DNA from: Enterobacter cancerogenus
GTDB taxonomy: Bacteria > Pseudomonadota > Gammaproteobacteria > Enterobacterales > Enterobacteriaceae
Direction: 5' to 3'
Assembly: GCA_000773965.1 (NCBI GenBank)
Contig: JRUP01000049.1
Coordinates: forward strand, 1-48,953
Length of the DNA stretch: 48,953 nucleotides
A model generated the notes under the pieces. That model saw nothing but the letters and a program-made list of their open reading frames with translations. It was not told where the DNA came from and searched no databases. How positions within the stretch are numbered: the stretch's first letter is position 1; each line of letters begins with the position of its first letter. Positions 1 through 8,009 of the stretch are shown piece by piece. Both the position numbers and the translations under genes were made by a program.

Positions 1-10
1 ATCAGCCATA

Positions 11-98
11 GTGCCGGATTGACACACATAAAAATATGCCACAGTGCCGGATTCACACACCTTCCGGATAAATTAAACAGTGCCGGATTGACACACAC
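11..98. repeat. Three direct repeats (iteron or centromere-like)
   Basis: Three copies of a 17-19 bp motif, GTGCCGGATTGACACACA, begin at 11, 44 and 80, about 33-36 bp apart (roughly three helical turns). The middle copy has C in place of G in GATTGAC. Regular spacing just upstream of a plasmid-type DNA-binding gene is typical of a partition centromere or operator array. Replication iterons are the alternative. The array may continue left of the window. Confidence 0.7.
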
Positions 99-234
99 TG
101 AAGCCGGTGTAAATAATACGGTAAACGAGATTATACCGGAATGCAGTCGTTCAGGATTGCTCCCTGATTAAAATACTTAAAATTAAACATACCCGGCAGG
201 ATTAAAATAATCCCGGATCACAAGGAATACCCGC

Positions 235-624
235 ATGGCGCGCAGGAACATCTACTTTAAAGAAAAAACGGAAAGGGAAGTGCAGGAGCTAGTGCAGATT
301 GAACTGCAAAATGGTGCCAGTCACGGTGAGGTTAACTTTTCCTCCGTTGTGAATGAACTCGTCGGCATCGGTCTGATGGTGAAAAAACACCAGGGCGAGG
401 GGAATAAATTCGACGCGGAAGAATTTAACCGGGATTTAATACGCCGCGTGGCGGGCACCCGTGAGGGAACCAGCATCATGATGGCCATGCTCACTGAAAT
501 GTATCTGCATCTGCGCGGGGAGTCCGGTCCGCAGGCGCTGGAAGAGATAATTGACCAGAACCTGACAGGAATGAGCACGGCTGAAGATAAAGCCGAGAGC
601 AAACACTTTATTCTGGAAGAGTGA
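235..624 (+). CDS. Plasmid stability protein, StbB/ParR-like
   Basis: A 129-residue protein with a basic start (MARRNIYFKEKTE) and a predicted mostly helical body. It resembles enterobacterial plasmid proteins annotated as plasmid stability or partition StbB (Plasmid_stab_B-like), which I recognise by pattern, not by search. The core SSVVNELVGIGLMV and IRRVAGTREG are the most family-like stretches. It lies 137 bp downstream of three direct repeats, consistent with a DNA-binding partition or copy-control protein acting on them. No ParM or ParA partner is visible; one could lie left of the window. The start ATG is preceded by a purine-rich AAGGAATA. A relaxosome or transcription-factor role cannot be excluded. 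Confidence 0.55.
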   Translation: MARRNIYFKEKTEREVQELVQIELQNGASHGEVNFSSVVNELVGIGLMVKKHQGEGNKFDAEEFNRDLIRRVAGTREGTSIMMAMLTEMYLHLRGESGPQALEEIIDQNLTGMSTAEDKAESKHFILEE

Positions 625-648
625 CACTTTCTGCATAAGGATTTAAAT

Positions 649-669
649 CCGGTAGCGTAACGCTACCGG
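649..669. terminator. Perfect hairpin after stability gene
   Basis: CCGGTAGCGT and ACGCTACCGG form a perfect 10-bp inverted repeat around a single A, 25 bp after the stop of the stability gene. There is no T-run, so it may be a factor-dependent end, an mRNA stabiliser or a protein-binding palindrome. Confidence 0.45.
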
Positions 670-1136
670 AATATGCACCATCCGCTGCTCAGGATACTGT
701 GTACCCTGCCTAGTGAGCCTGACCCAACTGCAAAGGGTATTTAATTTCCTGAGCTTTCTCTGATTCATTCACTCCGTAACCCTGATTATTCGATAAAATA
801 AAAGGCCATGGTTTTTTCAGGTGAGGGTGAAGAGTGTGGTGACTTACTCTTTAAGGCTGGAAATTTCAGTGCGTTGACGTTGAGTCTCAGTATGCCATTT
901 TGCTTGTCAGTGATTTCAGACAAAGCTTGTGGATAACAGTATCTTTACTCAGGAATGTTAAACTTATTCACTTCCTCATGACCCAATAAATTTATCCTAA
1001 TCTTATTTTCCATAGCCGCCGTGCGTGAATGCTCCCGCTGCGGCGGCCATGCCTCTGGTTTTAATCTCTGCTGTGGAAAATAAAGGGAGTGGATGAGCAG
1101 ACTATTTATTAATTTTAATGAAAAAAATCAGGACTC
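670..1136. other. Intergenic region, no gene seen
   Basis: About 470 bp between convergent genes. I see no convincing ORF, RNA or repeat here. It contains AT-rich stretches near 780-1010 and a short G/C-rich patch near 1020-1045. Confidence 0.4.
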
Positions 1137-1739
1137 CTACTGTTTACCCGTGAGCGGATTCTCGGCCACCACCTCTTTTTCCAGAATAAACTCGTCAAAT
1201 AATATGGCCAGCTCGCGCAGCCTTCTGACCTCTTCGTTCTCCGGCAGCTGCTGCTCCGTTAAATAATTCAGCGAGGCTAGCAGGTGCTGCTGTATTTCCA
1301 TGTTCACGCTGCGGCGGTTAAAGCGGGCACTGATTTCCATGTCACGCCATAAATTCTCCGGAAAGCTGCTGCTGAAGGCCGTGTTTTTTCCGGGGGCGAA
1401 CGGTTTCTTTTCTGCCTGTCTCATTTCATTCTGCTGAAACTCCACCCGGATAATATCCAGACGCGACTGAATAAACTCATAGAACTTCCTGGCCAGCGCA
1501 ACCAGCCGCTGTCCCTCATCCGTTTTTATGACGTGACGGCGGGGTGAAAACTGCATCGACGTTATTAACCGGCTGATAATTTCGTCGTTGGTGGTAAATC
1601 GCCGGACGCGCGCCGCCACGCGTAATTCCATCAGCAGATTTTCCGGCAGCCACAGTTTCCGGTACTGCATTTCACCGCGGGCATATTTACGCGGTCGTCT
1701 GTGTTCGTCGTCATATTTTCTTTTAATTCCCTGCGTCAT
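1137..1739 (-). CDS. Tandem ribbon-helix-helix (Arc-like) DNA-binding protein
   Basis: About 200 residues if translation starts at the ATG preceded by GGAAG (position 1739); an upstream in-frame ATG at 1772 would add 11 residues. Two similar segments are visible. The first is YRKLWLPENLLMELRVAARV followed by NDEIISRLITS. The second is FSSSFPENLWRDMEISARF followed by NMEIQQHLLASL. Each has the beta-strand, helix, helix layout of Arc/Mnt repressors, with the hydrophobic P-E-N-L turn. A charged linker joins them. A single chain carrying two Arc-type modules could form the four-stranded DNA-reading unit by itself. No target site is evident, but the GC-rich palindromes at 1844-2008 lie just upstream. 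Likely a plasmid regulator. Confidence 0.6.
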   Translation of the reverse strand: MTQGIKRKYDDEHRRPRKYARGEMQYRKLWLPENLLMELRVAARVRRFTTNDEIISRLITSMQFSPRRHVIKTDEGQRLVALARKFYEFIQSRLDIIRVEFQQNEMRQAEKKPFAPGKNTAFSSSFPENLWRDMEISARFNRRSVNMEIQQHLLASLNYLTEQQLPENEEVRRLRELAILFDEFILEKEVVAENPLTGKQ

Positions 1740-1843
1740 GACTTCCGTCAGAAAAATAAATAAGGTGTTCATGCCTGCATTCTGCGGGAATAAATAAAGC
1801 CTTCGCTTGCAGCGGCCGCGCCACTCAGAGGTTTAAGGTAGCT

Positions 1844-2008
1844 CCCGCGGACGCGGGCCCATGATAGTGCAATTAGTTACAACAGTCAGAGAAATAACTG
1901 TAGTCAGCCAGTCTGAACCATCGCGCCCCTCTCACCTCGGACCCGCGCCGTACCTGCACCCCGGTTGCCCCCACTGACCAGCCCCCGCCGCCCGGCCCGG
2001 AGGGCCGG
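1844..2008. other. GC-rich hairpins in a 930-bp gene-free stretch
   Basis: The stretch from 1773 to 2702 holds no gene I can support. Two strong inverted repeats stand out: CCCGCG/CGCGGG around GA (1844-1857) and CCGGCCC/GGGCCGG around GGA (1992-2008). Neither has a following T-run. They may be regulatory palindromes or part of an untranslated RNA. The 2206-2436 minus-strand frame is open but not convincing. Confidence 0.35.
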
Positions 2009-2702
2009 TAAATCGTTCAAGGCTTTGGGTTGAATGCTGTAACTACTGGGTCCTTCGTGGCTGTTAGCGGTGCCGCGGGTTCTTTCTTTCGTCTGCGACC
2101 GTCTGGCTTCAGTGCGCCTGAAAGGCCGCTGCTTAAAGGGCGGTCGGGCAGGGGGATGTTCAGGCAGGCTGGGAATAAGTAACACAGACTGTATGTATGA
2201 TGTTTTCAGCGCAGACTGGCAGCTGAATGTACATTTTCCTGTTCGCCTGCGTGCTGCTCATAGCGTGCCGTATAACGGACCAGTTTATAGCGGCCATTGT
2301 TTATTGAGTCAGGCGCGATGATGATTGGTGCTGGCTTCTGATAGAAGTACCCTGAGATTAAAATCGGTGACATTTTACGGTTAAACGCCCAACCAGACAG
2401 TTCAATCAATAAACCTTCACCTACTGAAATTATCATATCAACGTCACAGGCAGTCTGTTAGTTCTCTTAAGCAAATGGATATTAATCAATAACGCTGTTA
2501 GTGCCGGGACGATTTTTTTTGAATGTTCCTGTTCCAATACCTCCCAATTTAAGTAATTACCTTTCGATCCCAGCTTTCATGCCTGATATTCACCAGATAT
2601 TGCGTTTCGCTTAATTTTCTTTTTTTACTTTTTTGAGTCTATTAACGTGACAAACATCACAACTTTGCCAGGCTTAATTTAATCACCAAAAAGGAGACAC
2701 AG

Positions 2703-3596
2703 ATGAACTCATTCACTAATAAAACTCTCATCACACAGGAATATCCGAAGCCGCCGTTTAAAAAACAACATCAGCCTGTTCCTGGCCTGGCGAGTAAAAT
2801 GGAGCCACGGCCCGACCACGGTGAAACCAGTTACCGGGGCACTGGACGCCTTACCGGTCGTAAGGCACTGATTACGGGTGGAGATTCCGGTATTGGCCGC
2901 GCCGTTGCTATCGCTTATGCGCGTGAAGGCGCCGATGTCGCGATTAATTACCTGCCGGATGAAGAGCAGGATGCTGCAGAAGTCGTAAAATTAATCGGAG
3001 CCGAAGGACGAAAAGCTGTTGCTATCCCAGGCGATATTCGTTCTGAAGAATTTTGTCAGAAACTGGTTAACGAAGCTGCCAGCCAATTAAATGGTCTCGA
3101 TATTCTGGTTAATAATGCCGGGCGGCAGCAGTTTAATGAATCTATTCGTACGCTCTCTACGGAAGATTTTGACGCTACATTTAAGACCAACGTTTATGCG
3201 ATGTTCTGGATAACCAAAGCGGCGCTGGAATACATGCCTGCCGGTTCATCCATCATTAATACCACCTCAGTACAGGCCTACGATCCGAGCGCCATTTTAC
3301 TGGATTACGCTCAGACAAAAGCTTCGATAGCCGCTTTCACCAAAGCCCTCGCGAAACAGCTGGGCGAACAGCAAATACGCGTTAACGCTGTCGCACCAGG
3401 ACCTTACTGGACACCACTGCAGGTCTGCGGCGGCCAGCCACAGGAAAAAGTTGAGCAGTTTGGCGCCACCGCCCCGCTGGGCCGCCCCGGCCAGCCAGCA
3501 GAAATTGCGCCTCTCTATGTCACCTTTGCTGAAACCACCAACAGCTTTACCTCCGGCCAGGTCTGGTGCTCCGATGGCGGCACCGGCACGGTCTGA
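2703..3596 (+). CDS. SDR family oxidoreductase, YghA-like
   Basis: A 297-residue NAD(P)-dependent short-chain dehydrogenase. The cofactor motif TGGDSGIG is at residues 58-65, the NNAG motif at 137-140, and the catalytic Ser, Tyr and Lys at about 189, 202 and 206 (YAQTK). The roughly 45-residue N-terminal extension before the Rossmann fold is typical of the YghA subgroup (E. coli YghA reduces aldehydes; 294 residues). Start choice is secure because AAGGAG precedes the ATG by 7 bases. It opens a co-directional block with a GH15 enzyme, a VOC protein and a periplasmic-type beta-propeller. Genes of this kind are often stationary-phase or osmotic-stress induced. The actual substrate is unknown. 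Confidence 0.88.
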   Translation: MNSFTNKTLITQEYPKPPFKKQHQPVPGLASKMEPRPDHGETSYRGTGRLTGRKALITGGDSGIGRAVAIAYAREGADVAINYLPDEEQDAAEVVKLIGAEGRKAVAIPGDIRSEEFCQKLVNEAASQLNGLDILVNNAGRQQFNESIRTLSTEDFDATFKTNVYAMFWITKAALEYMPAGSSIINTTSVQAYDPSAILLDYAQTKASIAAFTKALAKQLGEQQIRVNAVAPGPYWTPLQVCGGQPQEKVEQFGATAPLGRPGQPAEIAPLYVTFAETTNSFTSGQVWCSDGGTGTV

Positions 3597-3618
3597 GTAT
3601 CAGCAGGATTTTTTGAAG

Positions 3619-3642
3619 AACGTGGCCGCAAGCGGCCACGTT
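3619..3642. terminator. Perfect 10-bp hairpin between SDR and GH15 genes
   Basis: AACGTGGCCG and CGGCCACGTT pair perfectly around CAAG, 22 bp after the SDR stop and 26 bp before the GH15 start. There is no clear T-run, so it could attenuate read-through or protect the upstream mRNA end. Confidence 0.5.
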
Positions 3643-3668
3643 GTCGTCTCAGCATGCAGGGAAAAGCA

Positions 3669-5483
3669 ATGAATAATCAGGTACTACGATCGCCGATGCG
3701 CGAGGATGGATTTGCCCGCCTTGGGGATTATGCGGCCATTGGTGAAGGTCGGTCTGTGGCACTTATTGCCCCGGATGGGGCTATTGACTGGTGGTGTGCG
3801 CCAAACCTTGATTCACCGCCATTATTTGACCGCCTGCTGGACCCCGAAATCGGCGGTTTTTTCCAGATTGAACCCATTGCAGATTACCGTACGGAAAGGG
3901 CCTACCGCCCTGACAGCAACGTCTTGGAAACACGGTTTATTACGCAGGATGGCAGCGTACTCATTACTGAGTCGATTAACAGCACGCTGGCCGGTCGTCT
4001 TCCCTGGAGCGAACTGGCAAGACGTATTGAAGGGATCGAAGGCAAAGTTGAACTGAGCCTGACATTACGGTTCGGCACCGTGGCCGAGACCCGCTCTCCG
4101 TGGCGGGATAACACTGAACAGGGTGACGTTTATCATCTTGCCGAACTGATGGCTATGCTACGTACGTCTGACGACTGGCTGATAACAGAGCGAGGCGATG
4201 GAGTGATCCGCGCAACGCTTCGTACCCGACCTGATAGTCACTCGCTGGTTGCCCTGCTGGTGACAGAGCGCGAGCCGCTGGCTGTGCCTGATTTGCAAGC
4301 CGTTGATGCCCGTATTGAAACCAGCCATACGGCGTGGCGCGACTGGACGCACAGCCTAAGCTACGCAGGCCGTTATGCAGATCACGTCAGACGCTCGGCG
4401 CTGTCTCTCAAATTCCTCTGGTATTCGCCAACCGGTGCACTGGCCGCTGCGGCAACCACCTCACTGCCCGAGGGCATTGGCGGAGAAAAGAATTATGATT
4501 ATCGCTATGCATGGGTGCGCGACGCCTGCCTGATTATCAAATCGTTCGTTTTCCTGGGCGCGCTGGAAGACTGTAAAGCCGCTTTTTCATGGTTATCGAA
4601 AACCATCATACGCCACGGCACCCGGCTGCGCGCCTGTTACACGCTGGAAGGCGGCGTGGTGCCTGCAGAAAGTTACCCCTCCTTACGCGGTTATCAGCAT
4701 TCTCTTCCTGTTCGTATCGGCAACAACGCACGCGATCAGGTTCAGCTCAGCATGTACGGCGACATGCTGGCCACGGCAGAACTCTTCATCCGTGCCGGCC
4801 ACATCCTGGATCTTGAAACTTCACGCATGCTGGGAGAGCTCGCGAACTACTGTGCCGATCAGTGGCGTCAGAAAGACAGCGGGATCTGGGAGTTGCCGGA
4901 CGAACAGCATTATACCCACTCCAAAATGGCCTGTTGGCTGGCGCTCGACAGCGCAGTATCACTGGCAAAAGCTAAACATATCGAACCCACCTGGGTTCAG
5001 CGCTGGGAGCGGGAGCGGGATCGAATCAGTGAATGGATTGAGGAGCACTGCTGGTCAGAGGAAAAGCAGGCTTACCTCTTCTATCCCCACGCTGACGGTA
5101 AGCTCGATGCCGCTCTGGCACTGGTACACCACTATGGCAACACGGTTAACCCGGAACGCATGCGTGCCACCTATGGTGCCATCCGGGAGGACTTGGGTCA
5201 CGGCAGCGCGATGCTATACCGTTACAGCGGCGTTGAGCAGGAAGAAAGCACGTTTATTGCCTGCTCTTTCTGGATGGTCGAAGCGCTGGCAGCGATGGGT
5301 GAAGCGCAGTCAGCCGAAAAGGCGATGGAAGAGATTCTGGATAAGCTCTGCCAGTGCGGTAACGTCGAAACCTTCAATGAAATGTTTGATGTCCGCAGCG
5401 GCGAGTGGCGCGGCAACATGCCACAGGGGTTGAGCCACCTGGCTCTCATCTGTGCGGCGCAGGCGCTGACCGATCACGCTTAA
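3669..5483 (+). CDS. Glycoside hydrolase family 15 (glucoamylase/trehalase-like)
   Basis: About 604 residues from the ATG at 3669, chosen over the in-frame ATG at 3654 because AGGGAAA lies 5 bases before it. The N-terminal part (LIAPDGAIDWWCAPNLDSP) matches the trehalase-like N-terminal domain that precedes bacterial GH15 catalytic barrels. The catalytic (alpha/alpha)6 part begins near GEKNYDYRYAWVRDA. Candidate general acid is Glu about 408 in GIWELPDEQ; candidate general base is Glu about 571 in FNEMFD. Length is normal for bacterial GH15. There is no signal peptide, so it is cytoplasmic, probably acting on trehalose or alpha-glucans. Together with the SDR it fits an osmoprotection block. 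Substrate is inferred from family only. Confidence 0.85.
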   Translation: MNNQVLRSPMREDGFARLGDYAAIGEGRSVALIAPDGAIDWWCAPNLDSPPLFDRLLDPEIGGFFQIEPIADYRTERAYRPDSNVLETRFITQDGSVLITESINSTLAGRLPWSELARRIEGIEGKVELSLTLRFGTVAETRSPWRDNTEQGDVYHLAELMAMLRTSDDWLITERGDGVIRATLRTRPDSHSLVALLVTEREPLAVPDLQAVDARIETSHTAWRDWTHSLSYAGRYADHVRRSALSLKFLWYSPTGALAAAATTSLPEGIGGEKNYDYRYAWVRDACLIIKSFVFLGALEDCKAAFSWLSKTIIRHGTRLRACYTLEGGVVPAESYPSLRGYQHSLPVRIGNNARDQVQLSMYGDMLATAELFIRAGHILDLETSRMLGELANYCADQWRQKDSGIWELPDEQHYTHSKMACWLALDSAVSLAKAKHIEPTWVQRWERERDRISEWIEEHCWSEEKQAYLFYPHADGKLDAALALVHHYGNTVNPERMRATYGAIREDLGHGSAMLYRYSGVEQEESTFIACSFWMVEALAAMGEAQSAEKAMEEILDKLCQCGNVETFNEMFDVRSGEWRGNMPQGLSHLALICAAQALTDHA

Positions 5484-5573
5484 ACCTCAACCGTTTTTTC
5501 TGAGAGTAGGGTTCCAGCGTTGCAGATACAGCCCGGCTGGCCCTCTTACATCACTTTAAAAAGGATATAACCG

Positions 5574-6095
5574 ATGATCCGCGGAATTGAACATATTGGC
5601 ATTACCGTTTCTGATTTAAAGCAGGCCGAGCATTTCTTCATCGGCGCGCTGGATGCATCTGTGCTCTACCGTATCGTTCCGCCCGCTGATGCCGAAAAGT
5701 TTATTCCGGGCAAGAAAATGGCTCCTCTCAATGGCTTCCCTGCGGAACTCAGGTTAACCGGCCTCTCCATGCTGCGGCTGAAGAATGGGTGCAACGTTGA
5801 GTTATTTCAGACAGACCCTTCCGCGAAAGATCACTCCGCTCATCCAGGCTTGCCGGGAATTAACCACTTCTCACTGTATGTGGATGACATTCACCAGGCA
5901 GCGGAAAGAATGCGGGCGCATGGCGCAGAAATGCTTGAAGGCCCTTCCGACTGCTTTGCTCAGGAGGAGGGGGCAGGCAATCAGACGTGGTTCGGCATGA
6001 CACCTTTTGGCGTCCTCATCGAGCTCATTACACTGCCTTCAGGCATTCGCTATGACGCTGAAGCCACCCAGCAGCGCTGGATACCGGAAGTCTGA
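5574..6095 (+). CDS. VOC (glyoxalase/dioxygenase) family protein
   Basis: A 173-residue protein with two beta-alpha-beta-beta-beta halves of the vicinal oxygen chelate fold. Likely metal ligands are His7 (IEHIGI), Glu76 (NVELFQ), His98 (GINHFSL) and Glu150 (GVLIELI), the usual H-E-H-E pattern, so it probably binds a divalent metal. An AAAAAGGAT site precedes the start. It sits 90 bp after the GH15 gene and 23 bp before the next gene, suggesting cotranscription. The family includes glyoxalases, extradiol dioxygenases and drug-binding proteins; nothing in the sequence decides which. Confidence 0.82.
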   Translation: MIRGIEHIGITVSDLKQAEHFFIGALDASVLYRIVPPADAEKFIPGKKMAPLNGFPAELRLTGLSMLRLKNGCNVELFQTDPSAKDHSAHPGLPGINHFSLYVDDIHQAAERMRAHGAEMLEGPSDCFAQEEGAGNQTWFGMTPFGVLIELITLPSGIRYDAEATQQRWIPEV

Positions 6096-6118
6096 ATCAT
6101 TTACCCGGAGGCCAGACG

Positions 6119-7213
6119 ATGCAAAGACGTGAATTTATTGCGGGCGGACTCGCAACATTGTGCCTGTCGCGGGCAGCCTTCGCTGTGGCAGAGTCGATGG
6201 TTAATCCGCAACTGCAGGTTGCCGCCACTTCACCCTGGCTTGCCAACGGCCTTGCTGTCTCAGCCGGTGGCACCATGTTCCTCAACTTCCCCCGCTTTAA
6301 AGGGCATGAGAAGTCTCCGGCGCTTGCGCGCGTGACCGAATCTGGCCTGGCCCCCTTCCCGGGTAATCACTGGAATAAATGGACGCCGGGTGATGAAGGT
6401 CTCAACAACCTTGTCAACGTAAATGCCTGCCATCACTTCGGTGACGGCAGGCTGTGGGCGGTTGATCAGGGTGCACCTCAGGGTGAGCAACCTTCAAAGG
6501 GTGCGGCAAAACTTGTCGCATTCGACATCGCAACAGGCGAAGCGGCTTCAGTTATCCGGTTTGATGAAATAGCTTTACCGCCGGGTGGTGCGCCTAACGA
6601 CCTGCGCATAAAGGGTAACTCCGTGTATGTGACTGATTCCGGGCTTGGCGGCGTCATCATTCACGACCTTGAGACAGGCAAAACGATAAGAAGGCTCTCC
6701 GGAAATGCATTGCTGCGTAAACCTGATGGGCTCGTTCAGAAAGGCTACCAGGGCCGAATTCTTGAGGATAACCGCGGAAAACGCCCCACCGTGCACAGTG
6801 ACGTTATCGAGGTCAGCCCTGACGGACAATGGCTTTACTATGCGCCCCCGGCCGGCCCGCTTTATCGTATCCCTACGGCTTCATTAAAAGATCAGCGGTT
6901 AAGTGATAAAACACTGGCGGGGCAAATTGAGAAAGTAGCGGATATTCCTTCTATAGGTGGATCGGCCATCGATGCGGCAGGGAATATTTATCTTTCCAAT
7001 GTGGAGAAACGCTCTGTCGATAAACTTCAGCCTGACGGCACACTCAAGACGCTAATAAAGGATGAGAAGCTCATAACGCCTGATGCTCTCGTTATCTCAG
7101 ACGGCTGGATCTATGTACCCGCACCTCAGATTGAGTATCTGGCAGATAACAACAAGGGTACAGATGCAACGCATGGCCCCTGGTCAGTTTACCGTTTCCC
7201 CTTCAGCACTTAA
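6119..7213 (+). CDS. Exported major royal jelly protein (MRJP)/SMP-30-like protein
   Basis: A 364-residue protein starting MQRREFIAGGLATLCL, a twin-arginine-like or short Sec leader ending near AFA at about residue 22. The rest reads as a beta-propeller of the MRJP/yellow family: NDLRI, VYVTDSGLGG, PDGLV and DALVISDGWIYVPA are repeat-type blade motifs. It is predicted to be periplasmic. Bacterial homologues are often called L-dopachrome tautomerase-related or gluconolactonase-like without tested activity. A CGGAGG site lies 7 bases before the ATG, and only 23 bp separate it from the VOC gene. Confidence 0.75.
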   Translation: MQRREFIAGGLATLCLSRAAFAVAESMVNPQLQVAATSPWLANGLAVSAGGTMFLNFPRFKGHEKSPALARVTESGLAPFPGNHWNKWTPGDEGLNNLVNVNACHHFGDGRLWAVDQGAPQGEQPSKGAAKLVAFDIATGEAASVIRFDEIALPPGGAPNDLRIKGNSVYVTDSGLGGVIIHDLETGKTIRRLSGNALLRKPDGLVQKGYQGRILEDNRGKRPTVHSDVIEVSPDGQWLYYAPPAGPLYRIPTASLKDQRLSDKTLAGQIEKVADIPSIGGSAIDAAGNIYLSNVEKRSVDKLQPDGTLKTLIKDEKLITPDALVISDGWIYVPAPQIEYLADNNKGTDATHGPWSVYRFPFST

Positions 7214-7399
7214 GAAAATAGTTTTGTAACTGAAATCCATGCGGTGCATGACGAAGCTAAAAGCCAGGGCAGACAAATTGCAGGGATAGAGCGAAAGTCG
7301 CCAACTAAAGAAGAGCCATAAGGGCAATGTTACGGGTATCAAGCTTTACGCGGCTTGGCTGATTTTATCTCAGGAAAATTCCGAGAATGTGATAAGTGG

Positions 7400-7430
7400 C
7401 AGGAAAAATACCCTGCATGATCCATACTTA
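7400..7430 (+). promoter_or_regulatory. Probable sigma-S-type promoter for yjbJ
   Basis: CCATACTTA at 7422-7430, preceded by TGAT, resembles the sigma-S extended -10 (CYATACT with an upstream TG). It lies about 65 bp before the YjbJ start. E. coli yjbJ is a stationary-phase gene, which fits. Confidence 0.45.
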
Positions 7431-7494
7431 TTAGCATGAAGTTCTGAACTGGGATTGCCAGGCGGCAGCCCGTGAATTAACGAAGGAGACCGAC

Positions 7495-7704
7495 ATGAAC
7501 GAAGATCGCATCAGCGGTAACTGGAAGCAGTTCAAAGGCAAAGTGAAAGAACAGTGGGGCAAGCTCACCGACGACGATATGGATGTCGCGGAAGGTAAAC
7601 GCGACCAGCTGGTAGGTCGTATCCAGGAACGTTACGGTTACGGCAAGGAACAGGCTGAAAAAGAGCTGAAAGACTGGGAAGATTCTAACCACTATAAATG
7701 GTAA
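7495..7704 (+). CDS. yjbJ: CsbD-family stress protein YjbJ
   Basis: A 69-residue hydrophilic protein very close to E. coli YjbJ. WKQFKGKVKEQWGKLTDDD and KRDQLVGRIQERYGY are hallmark CsbD stretches. The family is abundant in stationary phase and under osmotic stress; its molecular function is unknown. The start is supported by GAAGGAGA 8 bases upstream. It is monocistronic, with its own promoter-like sequence and its own terminator directly downstream. Confidence 0.93.
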   Translation: MNEDRISGNWKQFKGKVKEQWGKLTDDDMDVAEGKRDQLVGRIQERYGYGKEQAEKELKDWEDSNHYKW

Positions 7705-7724
7705 ACCCCTGGAATTGATACTGA

Positions 7725-7749
7725 AACCGGCTGCCATGCCGGTTTTTTT
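7725..7749 (+). terminator. Rho-independent terminator of yjbJ
   Basis: AACCGGC and GCCGGTT form a 7-bp stem around TGCCAT, followed by a T-run, 20 bp after the yjbJ stop. Confidence 0.9.
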
Positions 7750-7920
7750 ATTGCATGGCATAAGTACGTGATACAGGGCTGGCCAGTAATCTGCCCTCGT
7801 GCCGTACGTCTATTTCATCCTAAAGATTTTCACTTCAAAGGGGAATTCTGAAAACTGCCCTGTGCGGAGCCACTTTAAATTTAAGATAGCGATTTTTTTC
7901 TGAATTAATCTATAGTTAGT

Positions 7921-7988
7921 GCCGGGTGAAACCCAATCTCTTGGAAACTTGAATTTTTAACCGGCACTCAATGTGCCGGTTTTTTTCA
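7921..7988 (+). ncRNA. Candidate small RNA, copy A (paralogue at 44.87 kb)
   Basis: A unit of about 68 nt. It has a TATAGT -10-like box just upstream (about 7911), a 5' mini-hairpin GGGT-GAA-ACCC, a single-stranded core AATCTCTTGGAAACTTGAA, and a strong terminator hairpin ACCGGCAC/GTGCCGGT with a T-run. A second copy at 44.87 kb keeps the mini-hairpin (GGGT-ACT-ACCC), the core and the order of parts, but has a different terminator stem. Conservation of the core with a changed but paired terminator is what one expects of an sRNA with a seed region. No open frame is present. Family name unknown to me. Confidence 0.6.
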
Positions 7989-8009
7989 ACTCTCCTTTGT
8001 AGCCTTTAT

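Noticed and set aside
2206..2436. 76-residue minus-strand frame
   Set aside because: No family signature and no clear ribosome site; left as part of the gene-free stretch.
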